A stretch of DNA of 64,000 nucleotides from Streptomyces coeruleorubidus (GTDB taxonomy: Bacteria > Actinomycetota > Actinomycetes > Streptomycetales > Streptomycetaceae), in the NCBI RefSeq assembly GCF_008705135.1, contig NZ_CP023694.1:2542001-2606000 (forward strand), read 5' to 3'. The position numbers and the translations under genes were made by a program. Of this stretch, positions 28,594-38,600 are shown piece after piece. A model generated the notes under the pieces. It did not search any database. It saw only the letters and a program-made list of their open reading frames with translations, and had not been told where the DNA came from. Positions within the stretch are counted from its first letter, which is position 1. The number at the start of each line of letters is the position of its first letter.

Positions 28594-28686
28594 CGGCGGC
28601 ACGGGCGGACGTCCACCCACGACCGGAGCGCCGACCGCACCGCAGGAGGGGCGCCCGGTCACCGAGCAACCCGCGTCCTGCCGCGC

Positions 28687-28740
28687 CGACCGACGCAGGA
28701 GGGCTGCCCGCGGCTGCGGGCAGCCCTCCTGCGTCGGTCG
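28687..28740. terminator. 25 bp perfect hairpin between mscS and the SDR gene
   Basis: Bases 28687-28711 pair perfectly with 28716-28740 over a four-base loop (GGCT). It lies between converging genes and ends two bases from the SDR stop, so it probably ends both transcripts. It is the longest perfect inverted repeat I see in the window. Confidence 0.85.
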
Positions 28741-28742
28741 GG

Positions 28743-29483
28743 TCAGTGACCGCGCTCGGCGCCGCCGTTGACCTGGATGATCTGGGACGTGATGTGCCCG
28801 GCGCCGGGAGAGGCGAGCCAGTGCAGGGTCTCGGCAACGTCCCCGGGCGTCCCGGCTCGCCCGTTCGAGGTCTCGCCGATGAGCCGCGCCCTCCGCTCCT
28901 CGGCCATCGCGTCCCCGAAGAACTCGGTGTCCTCGATGTAGCCGGGCGCGACCACGTTCACGGTGATGCCGCGCGGCCCCAGCTCCCGGGCCAGATCATG
29001 GGCATACGGGTGCAGCCCCGCCTTGGCCGCCGCGTACGCCCCGCTCCCGGATCCCCGGTAGGCGGCGATGGAGCTGAGGAACAGCACCCGCCCACCGGGT
29101 TCGGCGAGCCTCGGCTTCAGAGCCTCGGTGAGCAGGACGGCGGTCAGCGTGTTGAGCCGGAAGTTCACGGTCCACGTGTGGGCGACGCCCTCGAGCGGAT
29201 CGTCGCTCCCGGCATCCGGTTCGAGCAGCCCGCTGCCGCCGGCGCTGTGCACGAGCACGTCCACGCCCCCGAACTCCCGCTCCACGAAACCGGCGACGCC
29301 CCGCACGTCCTCGGGCTCGGCGAGATCCGCCGCACAGGTCAGTGCGCCGGGCACCTCGGCCTTCTCCAGCACCTCGGCCCGCCGCCCGAGCAGCAGCACC
29401 CGATCCCCGCCCGCGGCGAACATCCGAGCCGCCGCGAGCCCAATTCCCGTACCTCCACCACTGATTACTACGTTTCGTGCCAT
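28743..29483 (-). CDS. Short-chain dehydrogenase/reductase
   Basis: This 246-residue classical SDR has the cofactor motif SGGGTGIGLAAA and, after the first strands, LLGRRAEVLEKAE favouring NADP. NNAG is replaced by HSAGG; the catalytic Ser is in LFLSSIAAYRG and Tyr-Lys in YAAAKAG. PGYIEDTEFF follows. It resembles 3-oxoacyl-ACP reductases but lacks fatty acid synthesis neighbours, so the substrate is open. The ATG at 29483 is 83 bases past the antiporter gene end. Confidence 0.9.
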   Translation of the reverse strand: MARNVVISGGGTGIGLAAARMFAAGGDRVLLLGRRAEVLEKAEVPGALTCAADLAEPEDVRGVAGFVEREFGGVDVLVHSAGGSGLLEPDAGSDDPLEGVAHTWTVNFRLNTLTAVLLTEALKPRLAEPGGRVLFLSSIAAYRGSGSGAYAAAKAGLHPYAHDLARELGPRGITVNVVAPGYIEDTEFFGDAMAEERRARLIGETSNGRAGTPGDVAETLHWLASPGAGHITSQIIQVNGGAERGH

Positions 29484-29566
29484 GCGAACGACCCTACGAC
29501 GCCCCGGCCGCCCACCGTCAAACCGTCAACCGAGGCCGCGGCCGCCTGGGGACACGCGTGGGCGGC

Positions 29567-31153
29567 TCACCGCATACTACGGACGTCGAGATGCCGCAGC
29601 ACCCGGTCCACCACCTCGGGATCCGCCCCCGGCTCGCTCCGCGCCGCCAGCACCTCGTGCCGCGCCGCACTCAGCATTTCCTGCTGGATCCGCCGCACCC
29701 GCTTCAGCCGCCGGGCCCGCTCCCGATATGCGTCCCGCCGCTCGTCCTCGGCCACTTCGGGACTGATCCGCACCGCGATGTCGAACGCCCGCCGCACCAT
29801 CTGCTCGGACAGCTCCTCCGGCAGCTCCTCGGCCTCCTCGATCTCCCGGAGCCTGCGCTTCGCCGCATGGGACGCCCGGATCGCCAACGCCTTCGCGAAC
29901 TCCTTCTCGACGTCCGTGTCGGCCCGCACCCCCAGCGACCGCACCAGCCACGGCAGCGTCAGCCCCTGCACCACCAACGTCGCCATGATCACCCCGAACG
30001 CGATGAAGATGATCTCGTCCCGGCTGGGGAACGGCGCCCCCGCGTCGGTCTCCAGCGGAATGGCCAGCACCAGCGCGACGGAGGCCACCCCCCGCATTCC
30101 CGACCACCACATCACCACGGTCTCGCGCCAGCTCACCGGGATGTCCTCGTCGTAGTCCCGCCGCGCGTGCAGCCGTTTGGTCAGCCAGGTCGCCGGCAGC
30201 AGCCACAACAGCCGTACGAACACGACCACGCAGACGACGACCGCCGCCCACCCGAGCAACTCGCCCCAGCGGCCGGACGCGGTATGGATCGCGTTGTGCA
30301 GCTCCAGCCCGACCAGCCCGAACGCGACGCCGGTGACGAGCGTGTCGACGATGTTCCAGAACGTGTGCCCGGCCAGCCGCGTCATGACGTCGTCGGCGTC
30401 GGACCCGTGCTCCGCGAGGAACAGCGCGGTGGTGAGCACGGCGAGCACCCCGGACCCGTGCAGTTCCTCGGCCATGACGTACGAGGCGTACGGCACCAGC
30501 AGGGTCAGCCCGATCTGGAGGGTCGCCTCGCCGAGCAGGTCCATCAGCTTGTTCGCGCCCCAGCCCAGCGCGAGGCCCACGGCCACCCCGACCACGGCCG
30601 ACAGCACGAGATCGAGCCCGGCCTTCCAGGGTGAGAACGTCCCGCTGACGGCGGCCGCGATCGCCACGTGGTACAGGACGATGGCCGTCACGTCGTTGAA
30701 CAGCCCCTCGCCCTCCAGGATCGACACCAGCCGGCGCGGCAGCCCCAGTTGCCCGGCGACGGCGGTCGCCGCGACCGGGTCCGGCGGCGCGACCAGCGCG
30801 CCGAGCGCGAACGCCGCGGCCAGCGGCAGCCCCGGCACGATCGCGTTGGCCGCGGCGGCCACACAGGCCATGGTGACGAACACCAGCGCCACGGCCAGCA
30901 GGAAGATCGGCCTCTTGTTCGCCGCGAACTGCCGCCAGGACGTGCGCCGCACCGCGGCGTACAACAGCGGCGGCAACAGCAGCGGCAGGATCAGGTCCGG
31001 CGGGATCTGGACGTTCGGTACGAAGTCGAGCAGCGCGAGGACTATGCCCAGGAGCGTCATCAGCACCGGCGCGGGCACGCTGAGCCGGTCCCCGACCGGG
31101 ACGCTGATCACGGCCCCGAGCAGTAGCACGAACAGCAGGGCCAACTGATCCAC
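29567..31153 (-). CDS. Na+/H+ antiporter (CPA1/NhaP type)
   Basis: This 528-residue protein has about twelve membrane helices in residues 1-400 and a cytoplasmic helical tail of about 120 residues. GALVAPPDPVAATAV and the ion-site ILEGEGLFNDVTAIVLY are typical of the CPA1 family. It exchanges sodium or another cation for protons. The start is GTG at 31153 with GGAG eight bases ahead. It follows the GNAT gene after a 95-base gap. Confidence 0.93.
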   Translation of the reverse strand: MDQLALLFVLLLGAVISVPVGDRLSVPAPVLMTLLGIVLALLDFVPNVQIPPDLILPLLLPPLLYAAVRRTSWRQFAANKRPIFLLAVALVFVTMACVAAAANAIVPGLPLAAAFALGALVAPPDPVAATAVAGQLGLPRRLVSILEGEGLFNDVTAIVLYHVAIAAAVSGTFSPWKAGLDLVLSAVVGVAVGLALGWGANKLMDLLGEATLQIGLTLLVPYASYVMAEELHGSGVLAVLTTALFLAEHGSDADDVMTRLAGHTFWNIVDTLVTGVAFGLVGLELHNAIHTASGRWGELLGWAAVVVCVVVFVRLLWLLPATWLTKRLHARRDYDEDIPVSWRETVVMWWSGMRGVASVALVLAIPLETDAGAPFPSRDEIIFIAFGVIMATLVVQGLTLPWLVRSLGVRADTDVEKEFAKALAIRASHAAKRRLREIEEAEELPEELSEQMVRRAFDIAVRISPEVAEDERRDAYRERARRLKRVRRIQQEMLSAARHEVLAARSEPGADPEVVDRVLRHLDVRSMR

Positions 31154-31248
31154 GGTCAGCGCTCCGGAAGGTCAGACGTTCACACGACTGACCTCAAGCC
31201 TGCCACGCAACTCCCGGGACAAACCGTTTCGGCACCCTTCACGACGGG

Positions 31249-31728
31249 CTAAAGCGAACGCCGCATCGCCTGGTGCGGAATGCCCGCTTCCAAGTACTCC
31301 GGCCCGTACACCTCGTAGCCGAGCCGCTCGTAGAAGCCCAGCGCGTGCGTCTGGGCGTGCAGGTCCACGGCCGCGAGACCACGCGCGCGTGCCGCCTCCT
31401 CGATGGCCCGCACCAGGGCGACGCCGACACCGAGACCGCGCGCGTGGGCGGCCACGGCGAGCCGGCCGAGGGAGCCCACGGACGGGTCGGCGCCGGTCTG
31501 TGCCACGGCCGCCTCCCCGAGCAGCAGCCGCCCGGTCCCCAGCGGCACGCCGTCCTCCCGGACCGCCAGCACATGGACGGCTCCCGGGTCGTACGCGTCG
31601 TACTCGATGTCCTCCGGCACGCCCTGCTCGCCGACGAACACCTCCTTGCGCACCGCGAAGCACGCCTCACGATCGGCCGGGTCCTCCGCGACCCGCACCA
31701 CGTACGACGGCGCCGGCCTCCCGCTCAT
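31249..31728 (-). CDS. GNAT family acetyltransferase
   Basis: This 159-residue protein has the GNAT fold: the first strands [15 protein letters not shown], then the acetyl-CoA loop [18 protein letters not shown] and [16 protein letters not shown]. Its pattern ([10 protein letters not shown]) is that of the ElaA-like subgroup. The substrate is unknown. The ATG at 31728 overlaps the RluD stop (ATGA), so the two are translationally coupled, which may hint at a link to ribosome or RNA modification. Confidence 0.9.
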   Translation of the reverse strand: MSGRPAPSYVVRVAEDPADREACFAVRKEVFVGEQGVPEDIEYDAYDPGAVHVLAVREDGVPLGTGRLLLGEAAVAQTGADPSVGSLGRLAVAAHARGLGVGVALVRAIEEAARARGLAAVDLHAQTHALGFYERLGYEVYGPEYLEAGIPHQAMRRSL

Positions 31729-32669
31729 GCGTACGTCTCCTCCCGGACCTGGTCCAGGGCCTTCTGGAGGTCCTCCGGGTACTCGCAGGAGAACTCCGCC
31801 CACTGCCCGTCCCCGGGGTGCTCGAAGCCCAGCCGCACCGCGTGCAGCCACTGGCGGGTCAGGTGGAGCCGCTTGGCGAGCGTCGGGTCGGCCCCGTACG
31901 TCAGGTCGCCCACGCAGGGGTGCCGGTGGGCGGCCATGTGGACGCGGATCTGGTGGGTACGGCCGGTCTCCAGCTTCACGTCGAGCAGCGACGCCGCGCG
32001 GAAGGCCTCGATCAGGTCGTAGTGCGTGACGGACGGCTTGCCCTCGGCGGTGACCGCCCACTTGTAGTCGTGCTGCGGATGCCGTCCGATGGGCGCGTCG
32101 ATGGTGCCGCTGGTCGGGTCGGGGTGGCCCTGGACGAGCGTGTGGTACCGCTTGTCGACCGTGCGCTCCTTGAACTGGCGCTTCAGCGACGTGTAGGCGT
32201 ACTCCGACTTGGCGACGACCATCAGCCCGGACGTGCCGACGTCGAGCCGGTGCACGATGCCCTGGCGCTCCGCGGCCCCGGAGGTCGAGATCCGGTACCC
32301 GGCGGCGGCCAGGCCCCCGATCACGGTCGGGCCGGTCCAGCCCGGCGACGGGTGCGCGGCCACGCCCACCGGCTTGACGATCACGACCACGTCATCGTCG
32401 TCGTGCACGATCTCCATGCCCTCGACCGGCTCGGCCACCACCTGCACCGGCGCGGGCGCCTGCGGCATCTCGACTTCGAGCCAGGCACCGCCGTGCACCC
32501 GCTCCGACTTGCCGACCACCGATCCGTCGACCGTGACCTTCCCCGCGGCGGCGAGCTCGGCCGCCTTGGTCCGGGAGAAGCCGAACATACGAGAGATGGC
32601 GGCGTCGACGCGCTCGCCCTCCAGTCCGTCGGGCACGGGCAGGGTACGGATCTCGGGAATCGTGCTCAC
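31725..32669 (-). CDS. rluD: RluA-family pseudouridine synthase (RluD-like)
   Basis: This 314-residue enzyme converts uridine to pseudouridine, probably in 23S rRNA. It has an N-terminal S4 RNA-binding domain ([20 protein letters not shown]) and the catalytic domain with the Asp in [30 protein letters not shown] is near 235. The exact target uridines cannot be read from sequence. The start is GTG at 32669, 64 bases after lspA on the same strand. Confidence 0.92.
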   Translation of the reverse strand: MSTIPEIRTLPVPDGLEGERVDAAISRMFGFSRTKAAELAAAGKVTVDGSVVGKSERVHGGAWLEVEMPQAPAPVQVVAEPVEGMEIVHDDDDVVVIVKPVGVAAHPSPGWTGPTVIGGLAAAGYRISTSGAAERQGIVHRLDVGTSGLMVVAKSEYAYTSLKRQFKERTVDKRYHTLVQGHPDPTSGTIDAPIGRHPQHDYKWAVTAEGKPSVTHYDLIEAFRAASLLDVKLETGRTHQIRVHMAAHRHPCVGDLTYGADPTLAKRLHLTRQWLHAVRLGFEHPGDGQWAEFSCEYPEDLQKALDQVREETYA

Positions 32670-32733
32670 CCGTCGAGTATGCCGGACGAGTGAGACAGCC
32701 CCGTACGGAGCCTGTGGACAACCCCTCGCGGGC

Positions 32734-33420
32734 TCAGTCCTTGTGGACGGTCCCGTCAGGGTCGAGCCCCTTGAACGACAGCAGCACGATCAGGATGCCG
32801 CCGCACACGATCGCCGAGTCCGCCAGGTTGAAGACGGCGAAGTGCTTCGGCGCGATGAAGTCCACGACCGCGCCCTCGAAGACGCCCGGCGCCCGGAAGA
32901 TCCGGTCGGTGAGGTTGCCCAGCGCACCGCCGAGCAGCAGACCGAGCGCGATCGCCCAGGGCAGGCTGTAGAGCTTGCGGGCGAGCCGGGCGATCACCAC
33001 GATCACCGCCGCCGCGATCATGGTGAAGATCACCGTGAAGGCCTCGCCGAAGCCGAAGGCCGCGCCCGCGTTCCGGATCGCCTCGAACTTCAGCCAGTCC
33101 CCGATGATCTCGATGGGCGGGTGGTGCTCCAGCTTGGCCACCACGATCATCTTGCTGATCAGGTCCAGGGCGTACGCGAACGAGGCGACCGCGAACAGCA
33201 CGGCGATCCGGCGCTTGCCCCGGGGCCGCCCGGCCGCCGTCGGCTCATCCGTGCCGGACGCCCCGGCGGCCGCCGCATCGCCGGAGCCGCCGGCCGGGGC
33301 CCGGGTGCCCTCGGAGTCGGCGCGCTCGCCCGGCGCCGCGTCCTCGCCGGGCCGCTCCCGCCCGTTACCGGCCGCGTCCGGTGTGTCCGGCGTACCGATG
33401 ATGCGCTCCGCCTCTGCCAC
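32734..33420 (-). CDS. lspA: Prolipoprotein signal peptidase
   Basis: This 228-residue membrane protease cleaves signal peptides of lipoproteins after lipid attachment. Four helices lie within residues 70-220. The catalytic Asp residues are in [13 protein letters not shown] and [12 protein letters not shown], with [10 protein letters not shown] between. The first 68 residues are an unusual disordered extension rich in Ala, Gly, Glu and Pro, about 50 longer than in enterobacteria. The start is GTG at 33420, seven bases after GAGGGA. Confidence 0.95.
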   Translation of the reverse strand: MAEAERIIGTPDTPDAAGNGRERPGEDAAPGERADSEGTRAPAGGSGDAAAAGASGTDEPTAAGRPRGKRRIAVLFAVASFAYALDLISKMIVVAKLEHHPPIEIIGDWLKFEAIRNAGAAFGFGEAFTVIFTMIAAAVIVVIARLARKLYSLPWAIALGLLLGGALGNLTDRIFRAPGVFEGAVVDFIAPKHFAVFNLADSAIVCGGILIVLLSFKGLDPDGTVHKD

Positions 33421-33509
33421 GTGAGTCCCTCAACCTAGGTGCCTGACTGAGGACGAGGGTACGGCACACCCCGGGCGTCCCACGTGCTCAGGAGGCATTC
33501 GGCGGCCGG

Positions 33510-35057
33510 TCAGTAACGGCGCTCCTGCTTCTGCTTGCACTCCACGCACAGAGTGGCCCGCGGGAAGGCCTGCATGCGGGCCTTGCCGATGGGGTTGCCG
33601 CAGTTCTCGCACAGGCCGTAGGTACCGGCGTCGAGGCGTTCCAGGGCGCGCTCGGTCTGGACGAGCATCTCGCGCGCGTTGGCGGCCAGCGCCAGCTCGT
33701 GCTCGCGCGTGATGTTCTTGCTGCCGGTGTCCGCCTCGTCGTGACCGGCGCCGTCCCCGGAGTCCCGCATCAGACCGGCGAGCGACCGCTCCGACGACTC
33801 GAGCTCCTCACGCAGCCGGGTCTCCTCGGACGTCAGCTCGGCACGCGCCTCCTCGACCTCCGCCTCCGTCCAGGGGTCCTCGCCCGGGCGTACCGCGAGC
33901 TCACCCGGCTCCGCCGCGGCCCCCCGTGCCTTCGGTACAGCGGTCTTGGCCGCCGTCGCCGTGCCAGGAGTCTTCTTCGCACCCACCGTCGTCGCTCCCG
34001 TCTGCTGCGCGGCCTCGGCCGCACGCGCCTTCTTGGCCGTACTGCTGCCGGCCGTGTCCTGTGTGACGGCGCCGGTCCGGGCCGTGCCCTTCCCGACTCC
34101 GCCCTTCGTGGTGGTGCTCTCGCCTCCGGCGCGAACGCCCTCGGCCTCGACGCCCTTCTCGGCGGCACCGGCCTTGGCGGCCTTCACCCTCCTGACAGCG
34201 GCCTTCTTCTCCGCCGCCTTCTTGACCGCCGTCTTCTCGACTGCCGCCTTCTTGGCCGCCGCCTTCTTGGCCCCCGTCTCCTTGACCGCGGCCTTCTTGG
34301 CCCCCGTCTCCTTGGCTGGCGCCTCTGTGGCCGCCACGCTCTCGGCCGCCGTCTCCTTGGCCTCAGCCTTCCCGGCGGCCGCCTTGCTGGCCGGCACCTT
34401 CTCGACTGCCGCCTTCCTGGCCGGAGCCTTCCTGGCCGGCACCTTCTCGACTGCCGCCTCTGTGGCCACCGCCTTCTCGGCCGCCGTCTCCTTGGCCGGG
34501 GCCGCCTTGGCCGGGGCCTTCCCAGCTGTCGGCCCCTTGGCCGTCGCCTCCTTGGCTGCCGCCTTCCCGGCCGCCGTCCCCTTGAGCGCCGTCTCCTTGG
34601 CGGGGGCCTTCTTCGCCGGGGCCTTCCCGGCCGCGGCCTCCTTGACCGCCGTCTTCCTGGCTCCCGCCTTCTTGGCCGCCCTCCCCCTCTCGGTCGTCTC
34701 CTCGGCCGTCGCCTCGGTCGTCTCCTCGGCCGGAGCCTTGGCCACGGCCTCCTTGGCCGCGGCCTCCCGTGTCGCAGCCCCCTTCGTCGCGGCCTTCTTG
34801 GTAACGGCCTTCCCGGCCTTGGCCACCACTTCCCCGGCCACGGCCTTCTTGCCCGTCACCTTCTTGACCGCCGTCTTCGTCTTCTCGACAGCCGACTTCG
34901 TCCCCTCGGTCGCCTTCCCGGCCGCCCCCTTCGCCGCCCGCCCCGCCGAGCCCCCCTGCGTGGTCTTCTTCCCGCCCACATCCTTGGCCGCACCGCCGGA
35001 GGCCTCCGCGGACCTGCCGGACGCCGGCTGCTGTACGGCGGTCTTCTTCGCCACCAT
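33510..35057 (-). CDS. DksA/TraR zinc-finger protein with long Ala/Lys-rich region
   Basis: The C-terminal 120 residues are a DksA/TraR domain: a coiled coil (TEAEVEEARAELTSEE) and a four-Cys zinc finger with C483, C486, C504 and C507. Ahead of it are about 370 residues built of Ala, Lys, Glu, Thr and Val repeats (KKAAAKKAAVEKTAV), like the tail of histone H1 or actinobacterial HU proteins. Full length is 515 residues. DksA domains bind RNA polymerase; the basic repeats should bind DNA, so a chromatin-linked transcription factor is inferred. The ATG at 35057 (MVAKKTAVQQPASG) has AGGGG eight bases ahead. Repeat number may vary between strains. Confidence 0.9.
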   Translation of the reverse strand: MVAKKTAVQQPASGRSAEASGGAAKDVGGKKTTQGGSAGRAAKGAAGKATEGTKSAVEKTKTAVKKVTGKKAVAGEVVAKAGKAVTKKAATKGAATREAAAKEAVAKAPAEETTEATAEETTERGRAAKKAGARKTAVKEAAAGKAPAKKAPAKETALKGTAAGKAAAKEATAKGPTAGKAPAKAAPAKETAAEKAVATEAAVEKVPARKAPARKAAVEKVPASKAAAGKAEAKETAAESVAATEAPAKETGAKKAAVKETGAKKAAAKKAAVEKTAVKKAAEKKAAVRRVKAAKAGAAEKGVEAEGVRAGGESTTTKGGVGKGTARTGAVTQDTAGSSTAKKARAAEAAQQTGATTVGAKKTPGTATAAKTAVPKARGAAAEPGELAVRPGEDPWTEAEVEEARAELTSEETRLREELESSERSLAGLMRDSGDGAGHDEADTGSKNITREHELALAANAREMLVQTERALERLDAGTYGLCENCGNPIGKARMQAFPRATLCVECKQKQERRY

Positions 35058-35365
35058 GGCCGCGGCCCCTTCACATATTGTGATCTTGCTCGCGAATCGT
35101 GCTGGGACGATAAATCGACTTGAGTCCCGCGGCAACGGGGCACACCGCCCGATTCGCCCGCCTCGCGCACGCCGCGCGGCGAACCTGCATCCGTTGTGCC
35201 CAGCTCCCCGCCGGGTAATCCGCCGAGCCGGACGTCCCAGGATCCGAACACCCATACCTCGCCATTCGGGTCATCAAACCCATACGTCACCCAATACGGC
35301 GTCCCGCACGGCTCCCCTCCCCCGACCGCCCCGAAAAGCGGTCGGCCGCTGTCCGTGCGGCGCCG
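35058..35365. other. Non-coding region between the DksA-like gene and the ileS promoter
   Basis: This 308-base gap separates divergent genes. Near 35070-35110 it is AT-rich and should hold the DksA-like gene promoter, but I cannot name its boxes. An 8 bp hairpin (CCGACCGC/GCGGTCGG, 35322-35345) stands just upstream of the ileS promoter; its role is unclear. No convincing ORF is present. Confidence 0.5.
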
Positions 35366-35371
35366 TACACT
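35366..35371 (+). promoter_or_regulatory. Candidate -10 box of the ileS leader
   Basis: TACACT fits a housekeeping -10 and would start transcription near 35378, just before the T-box Stem I. No good -35 is visible. Confidence 0.5.
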
Positions 35372-35377
35372 GGGCGG

Positions 35378-35684
35378 AGCGAGAAGCGTGGATGGGGACG
35401 AGTAGCGGCGTACGCAGCCCAGAGCGACCCGGGGACGGTGGAAGCCCGGGGGCGAGCGCGACGTGAAGATCACCCCGGAGCCGCCGGAAGAAAACCGCCG
35501 CCCAGCGCAGTGGCCAGTAGAACCGGCATCGCGACCCCAATGAGGGGGCTCACCGGCGCACACCCCGCACCGGAGGGCCAAGGAGGGTGGTACCGCGGGA
35601 GCGCGCCGAAGGCGGCGCAGGCAGACGTAGCTCTCGTCCCTCCGGACGGAAGGCAGCAAGTCCGCCGGAGGAAGCCCGCTGATG
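35378..35684 (+). promoter_or_regulatory. T-box riboswitch of ileS (translational type)
   Basis: The T-box core AGGGTGGTACCGCGG is at 35584-35598; its UGGU bulge fits the ACCA end of tRNA-Ile. Stem I is recognisable at about 35394-35476: AGTA (35401-35404) faces GAA plus the isoleucine specifier ATC (35469-35471), with CAGAG and GGTGGAAG in the upper stem. Downstream, CCTCCGG (35639-35645) can pair with TCCGCCGGAGG (35661-35671), hiding the GGAGG ribosome binding site of ileS; CGTCCC just before it is the usual alternative partner. Uncharged tRNA-Ile should free the site and raise ileS translation. No U-run terminator is seen. Confidence 0.88.
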
Positions 35685-38600
35685 ACATCGCCGACGTATC
35701 GCCAGGTACCCGCCCAGGTCGACCTGCCCGCCCTCGAGCACGCCGTGCTCGACTTCTGGCGCGAGCAGAAGATCTTCGCCAAGAGCCTGGAGCAGTCCGA
35801 GGGCCGCCCCGAATGGGTGTTCTACGAGGGCCCGCCCACCGCCAACGGCATGCCCGGCGCCCACCACATCGAGGCCCGCGTCTTCAAGGACGTCTTCCCC
35901 CGCTTCCGCACCATGCGCGGCTACCACGTGGCCCGCAAGGCCGGCTGGGACTGCCACGGCCTCCCGGTGGAGCTCGCCGTGGAGAAGGAGCTCGGCTTCT
36001 CCGGCAAGCAGGACATCGAGGCGTACGGCATCGCCGAGTTCAACGCGAAGTGCCGCGAGTCGGTGACCCGGCACACGGACGCCTTCGAAGAGCTCACGAC
36101 CCGCATGGGCTACTGGACCGACCTCACCGAGCCCTACCGCACCATGGACCCCGAGTACATCGAGTCGGTCTGGTGGTCGCTGAAGGAGATCTTCAACAAG
36201 GGCCTGCTGGCCCAGGACCACCGCGTCGCCCCCTGGTGCCCCCGCTGCGGCACGGGCCTGTCGGACCACGAGCTGGCGCAGGGCTACGAGACGGTCGTCG
36301 ACCCGTCGGTCTTCGTCCGCTTCCCGCTCACCTCCGGCCCGCTGGCCGGCGAGGCCGCGCTCCTGGTGTGGACGACCACGCCCTGGACGCTCGTCTCCAA
36401 CACGGCGGTCGCCGCGCACCCCGAGGTGACCTACGTCGTCGCGACCGACGGCGAGGAGAAGCTCGTCGTCGCCGAGCCGCTCGTCGCCAAGGCCCTCGGC
36501 GAGGGCTGGGAGACCACCGGCCAGACGTTCACGGGCGCCGAGCTGGAGCGCTGGACGTACCAGCGGCCGTTCGAGCTGGTCGAGTTCCCGGAGACCGAGG
36601 GCGGCACGCACTACGTCGTGAACGCCGAGTACGTCACGACCGAGGACGGTACGGGTCTGGTCCACCAGTCCCCCGCCTTCGGTGAGGACGACCTCAAGGT
36701 CTGCCGCGCGTACGGCCTGCCGGTCGTGAACCCGGTCCGCCCGGACGGCACGTTCGAGGAGGACGTCCCCCTCGTCGGCGGCGTCTTCTTCAAGAAGGCG
36801 GACGAAAAGCTCACCGAGGACCTCCAGCAGCGCGGCCTGCTCTTCAAGCACATCCCGTACGAGCACAGCTACCCGCACTGCTGGCGCTGCCACACCGCGC
36901 TGCTCTACTACGCGCAGCCCTCCTGGTACATCCGCACCACCGAGGTCAAGGACCGCCTCCTCGCGGAGAACGAGAACACCAACTGGTTCCCGGACACGGT
37001 CAAGAACGGCCGGTACGGCGACTGGCTGAACAACAACATCGACTGGGCGCTGTCCCGCAACCGCTACTGGGGCACGCCGCTGCCGATCTGGCGCTGCGAG
37101 GACGACCACCTCACCTGCGTCGGCTCCCTCACCGAGCTGACCGAGCTGACCGGCACCGACCAGTCGGGCCTGGACCCGCACCGCCCGTTCATCGACGGGG
37201 TCACCTTCGCCTGTCCGCAGGAGGGCTGCGGGCAGACCGCCACGCGCGTGCCGGAGGTCATCGACGCCTGGTACGACTCGGGTTCGATGCCGTTCGCGCA
37301 GTGGGGCTACCCGTACAAGAACAAGGAGATCTTCGAGGCGCGTTACCCGGCGCAGTTCATCTGCGAGGCCATCGACCAGACCCGCGGCTGGTTCTACACG
37401 CTGATGGCGGTCGGCACGCTGGTCTTCGACAAGTCGTCGTACGAGAACGTGGTCTGCCTGGGCCACATCCTCGCCGAGGACGGCCGCAAGATGTCCAAGC
37501 ACCTGGGCAACACCCTGGAGCCGATCCCGCTCATGGACCGGCACGGCGCCGACGCGGTCCGCTGGTTCATGGCGGCCGGCGGCTCCCCCTGGGCGGCCCG
37601 CCGCGTCGGCCACGGCACCATCCAGGAGGTCGTCCGCAAGACGCTCCTCACGTACTGGAACACGGTCGCCTTCCAGGCCCTGTACGCCCGCACGTCCGGC
37701 TGGGCCCCGTCCGAGGCCGACCCGGCCCCGGCCGACCGCCCGGTCCTGGACCGCTGGCTGCTGTCCGAACTGCACGCGCTCACCGACCAGGTCACCCAGG
37801 CCCTCGACGCCTACGACACCCAGCGCGCCGGCAAGCTGCTGTCCGCGTTCGTCGACGACCTGTCCAACTGGTACGTGCGCCGCTCCCGCCGCCGCTTCTG
37901 GCAGGGCGACAAGGCGGCGCTGCGCACGCTGCACGAGGTCGTCGAGACGGTGACGCAGCTGATGGCCCCCCTGACCCCGTTCATCACCGAGCGGGTGTGG
38001 CAGGACCTGATCGTCCCGGTCACCCCGGGCGCCCCGGAGTCGGTCCACCTGTCGACCTGGCCCGAGGCCGACCTCACCGCCATCGACCCGGAGCTCTCCA
38101 GGCAGATGGTGCTGGTGCGCCGGCTCGTGGAGCTGGGCCGTGCCACGCGCGCGGAGTCGGGCGTCAAGACGCGTCAGCCGCTGTCCCGCGCGCTGATCGC
38201 GGCGACGGGCTTCGAGACGCTCGGCTCGGAACTGCGCACGCAGATCACGGAGGAGCTGAACGTCGAGTCCCTGGCGACGCTGAGCGAGGTCGGCGGGTCC
38301 CTGGTCGACACCACCGCCAAGGCCAACTTCCGCGCGCTGGGCAAGCGTTTCGGCAAGCGCGTCCAGGACGTGGCCAAGGCCGTCGCGAACGCGGACGCGG
38401 CCGCCCTGTCCCTGGCCCTGCGCGAGGGCACGGCGTCGGTGGAGGTCGACGGCGAGACGGTCACCCTCGCTCCGGACGAGGTGATCATCACGGAGACCCC
38501 GCGCGAGGGCTGGTCGGTGGCGTCCGACTCGGGTGCGACGGTGGCGCTGGACCTGGAGATCACGGAGGAGCTCCGCCGTGCGGGTCTGGCCCGTGACGCG

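Noticed and set aside
33900..34940. Dense short repeats that might suggest a CRISPR or satellite
   Set aside because: They are degenerate codons for Ala/Lys repeats within the DksA-like gene; there are no regular spacers.
35071..35283. 70-codon minus-strand ORF upstream of the DksA-like gene
   Set aside because: No ribosome binding site and no recognisable family; codon use is not convincing.
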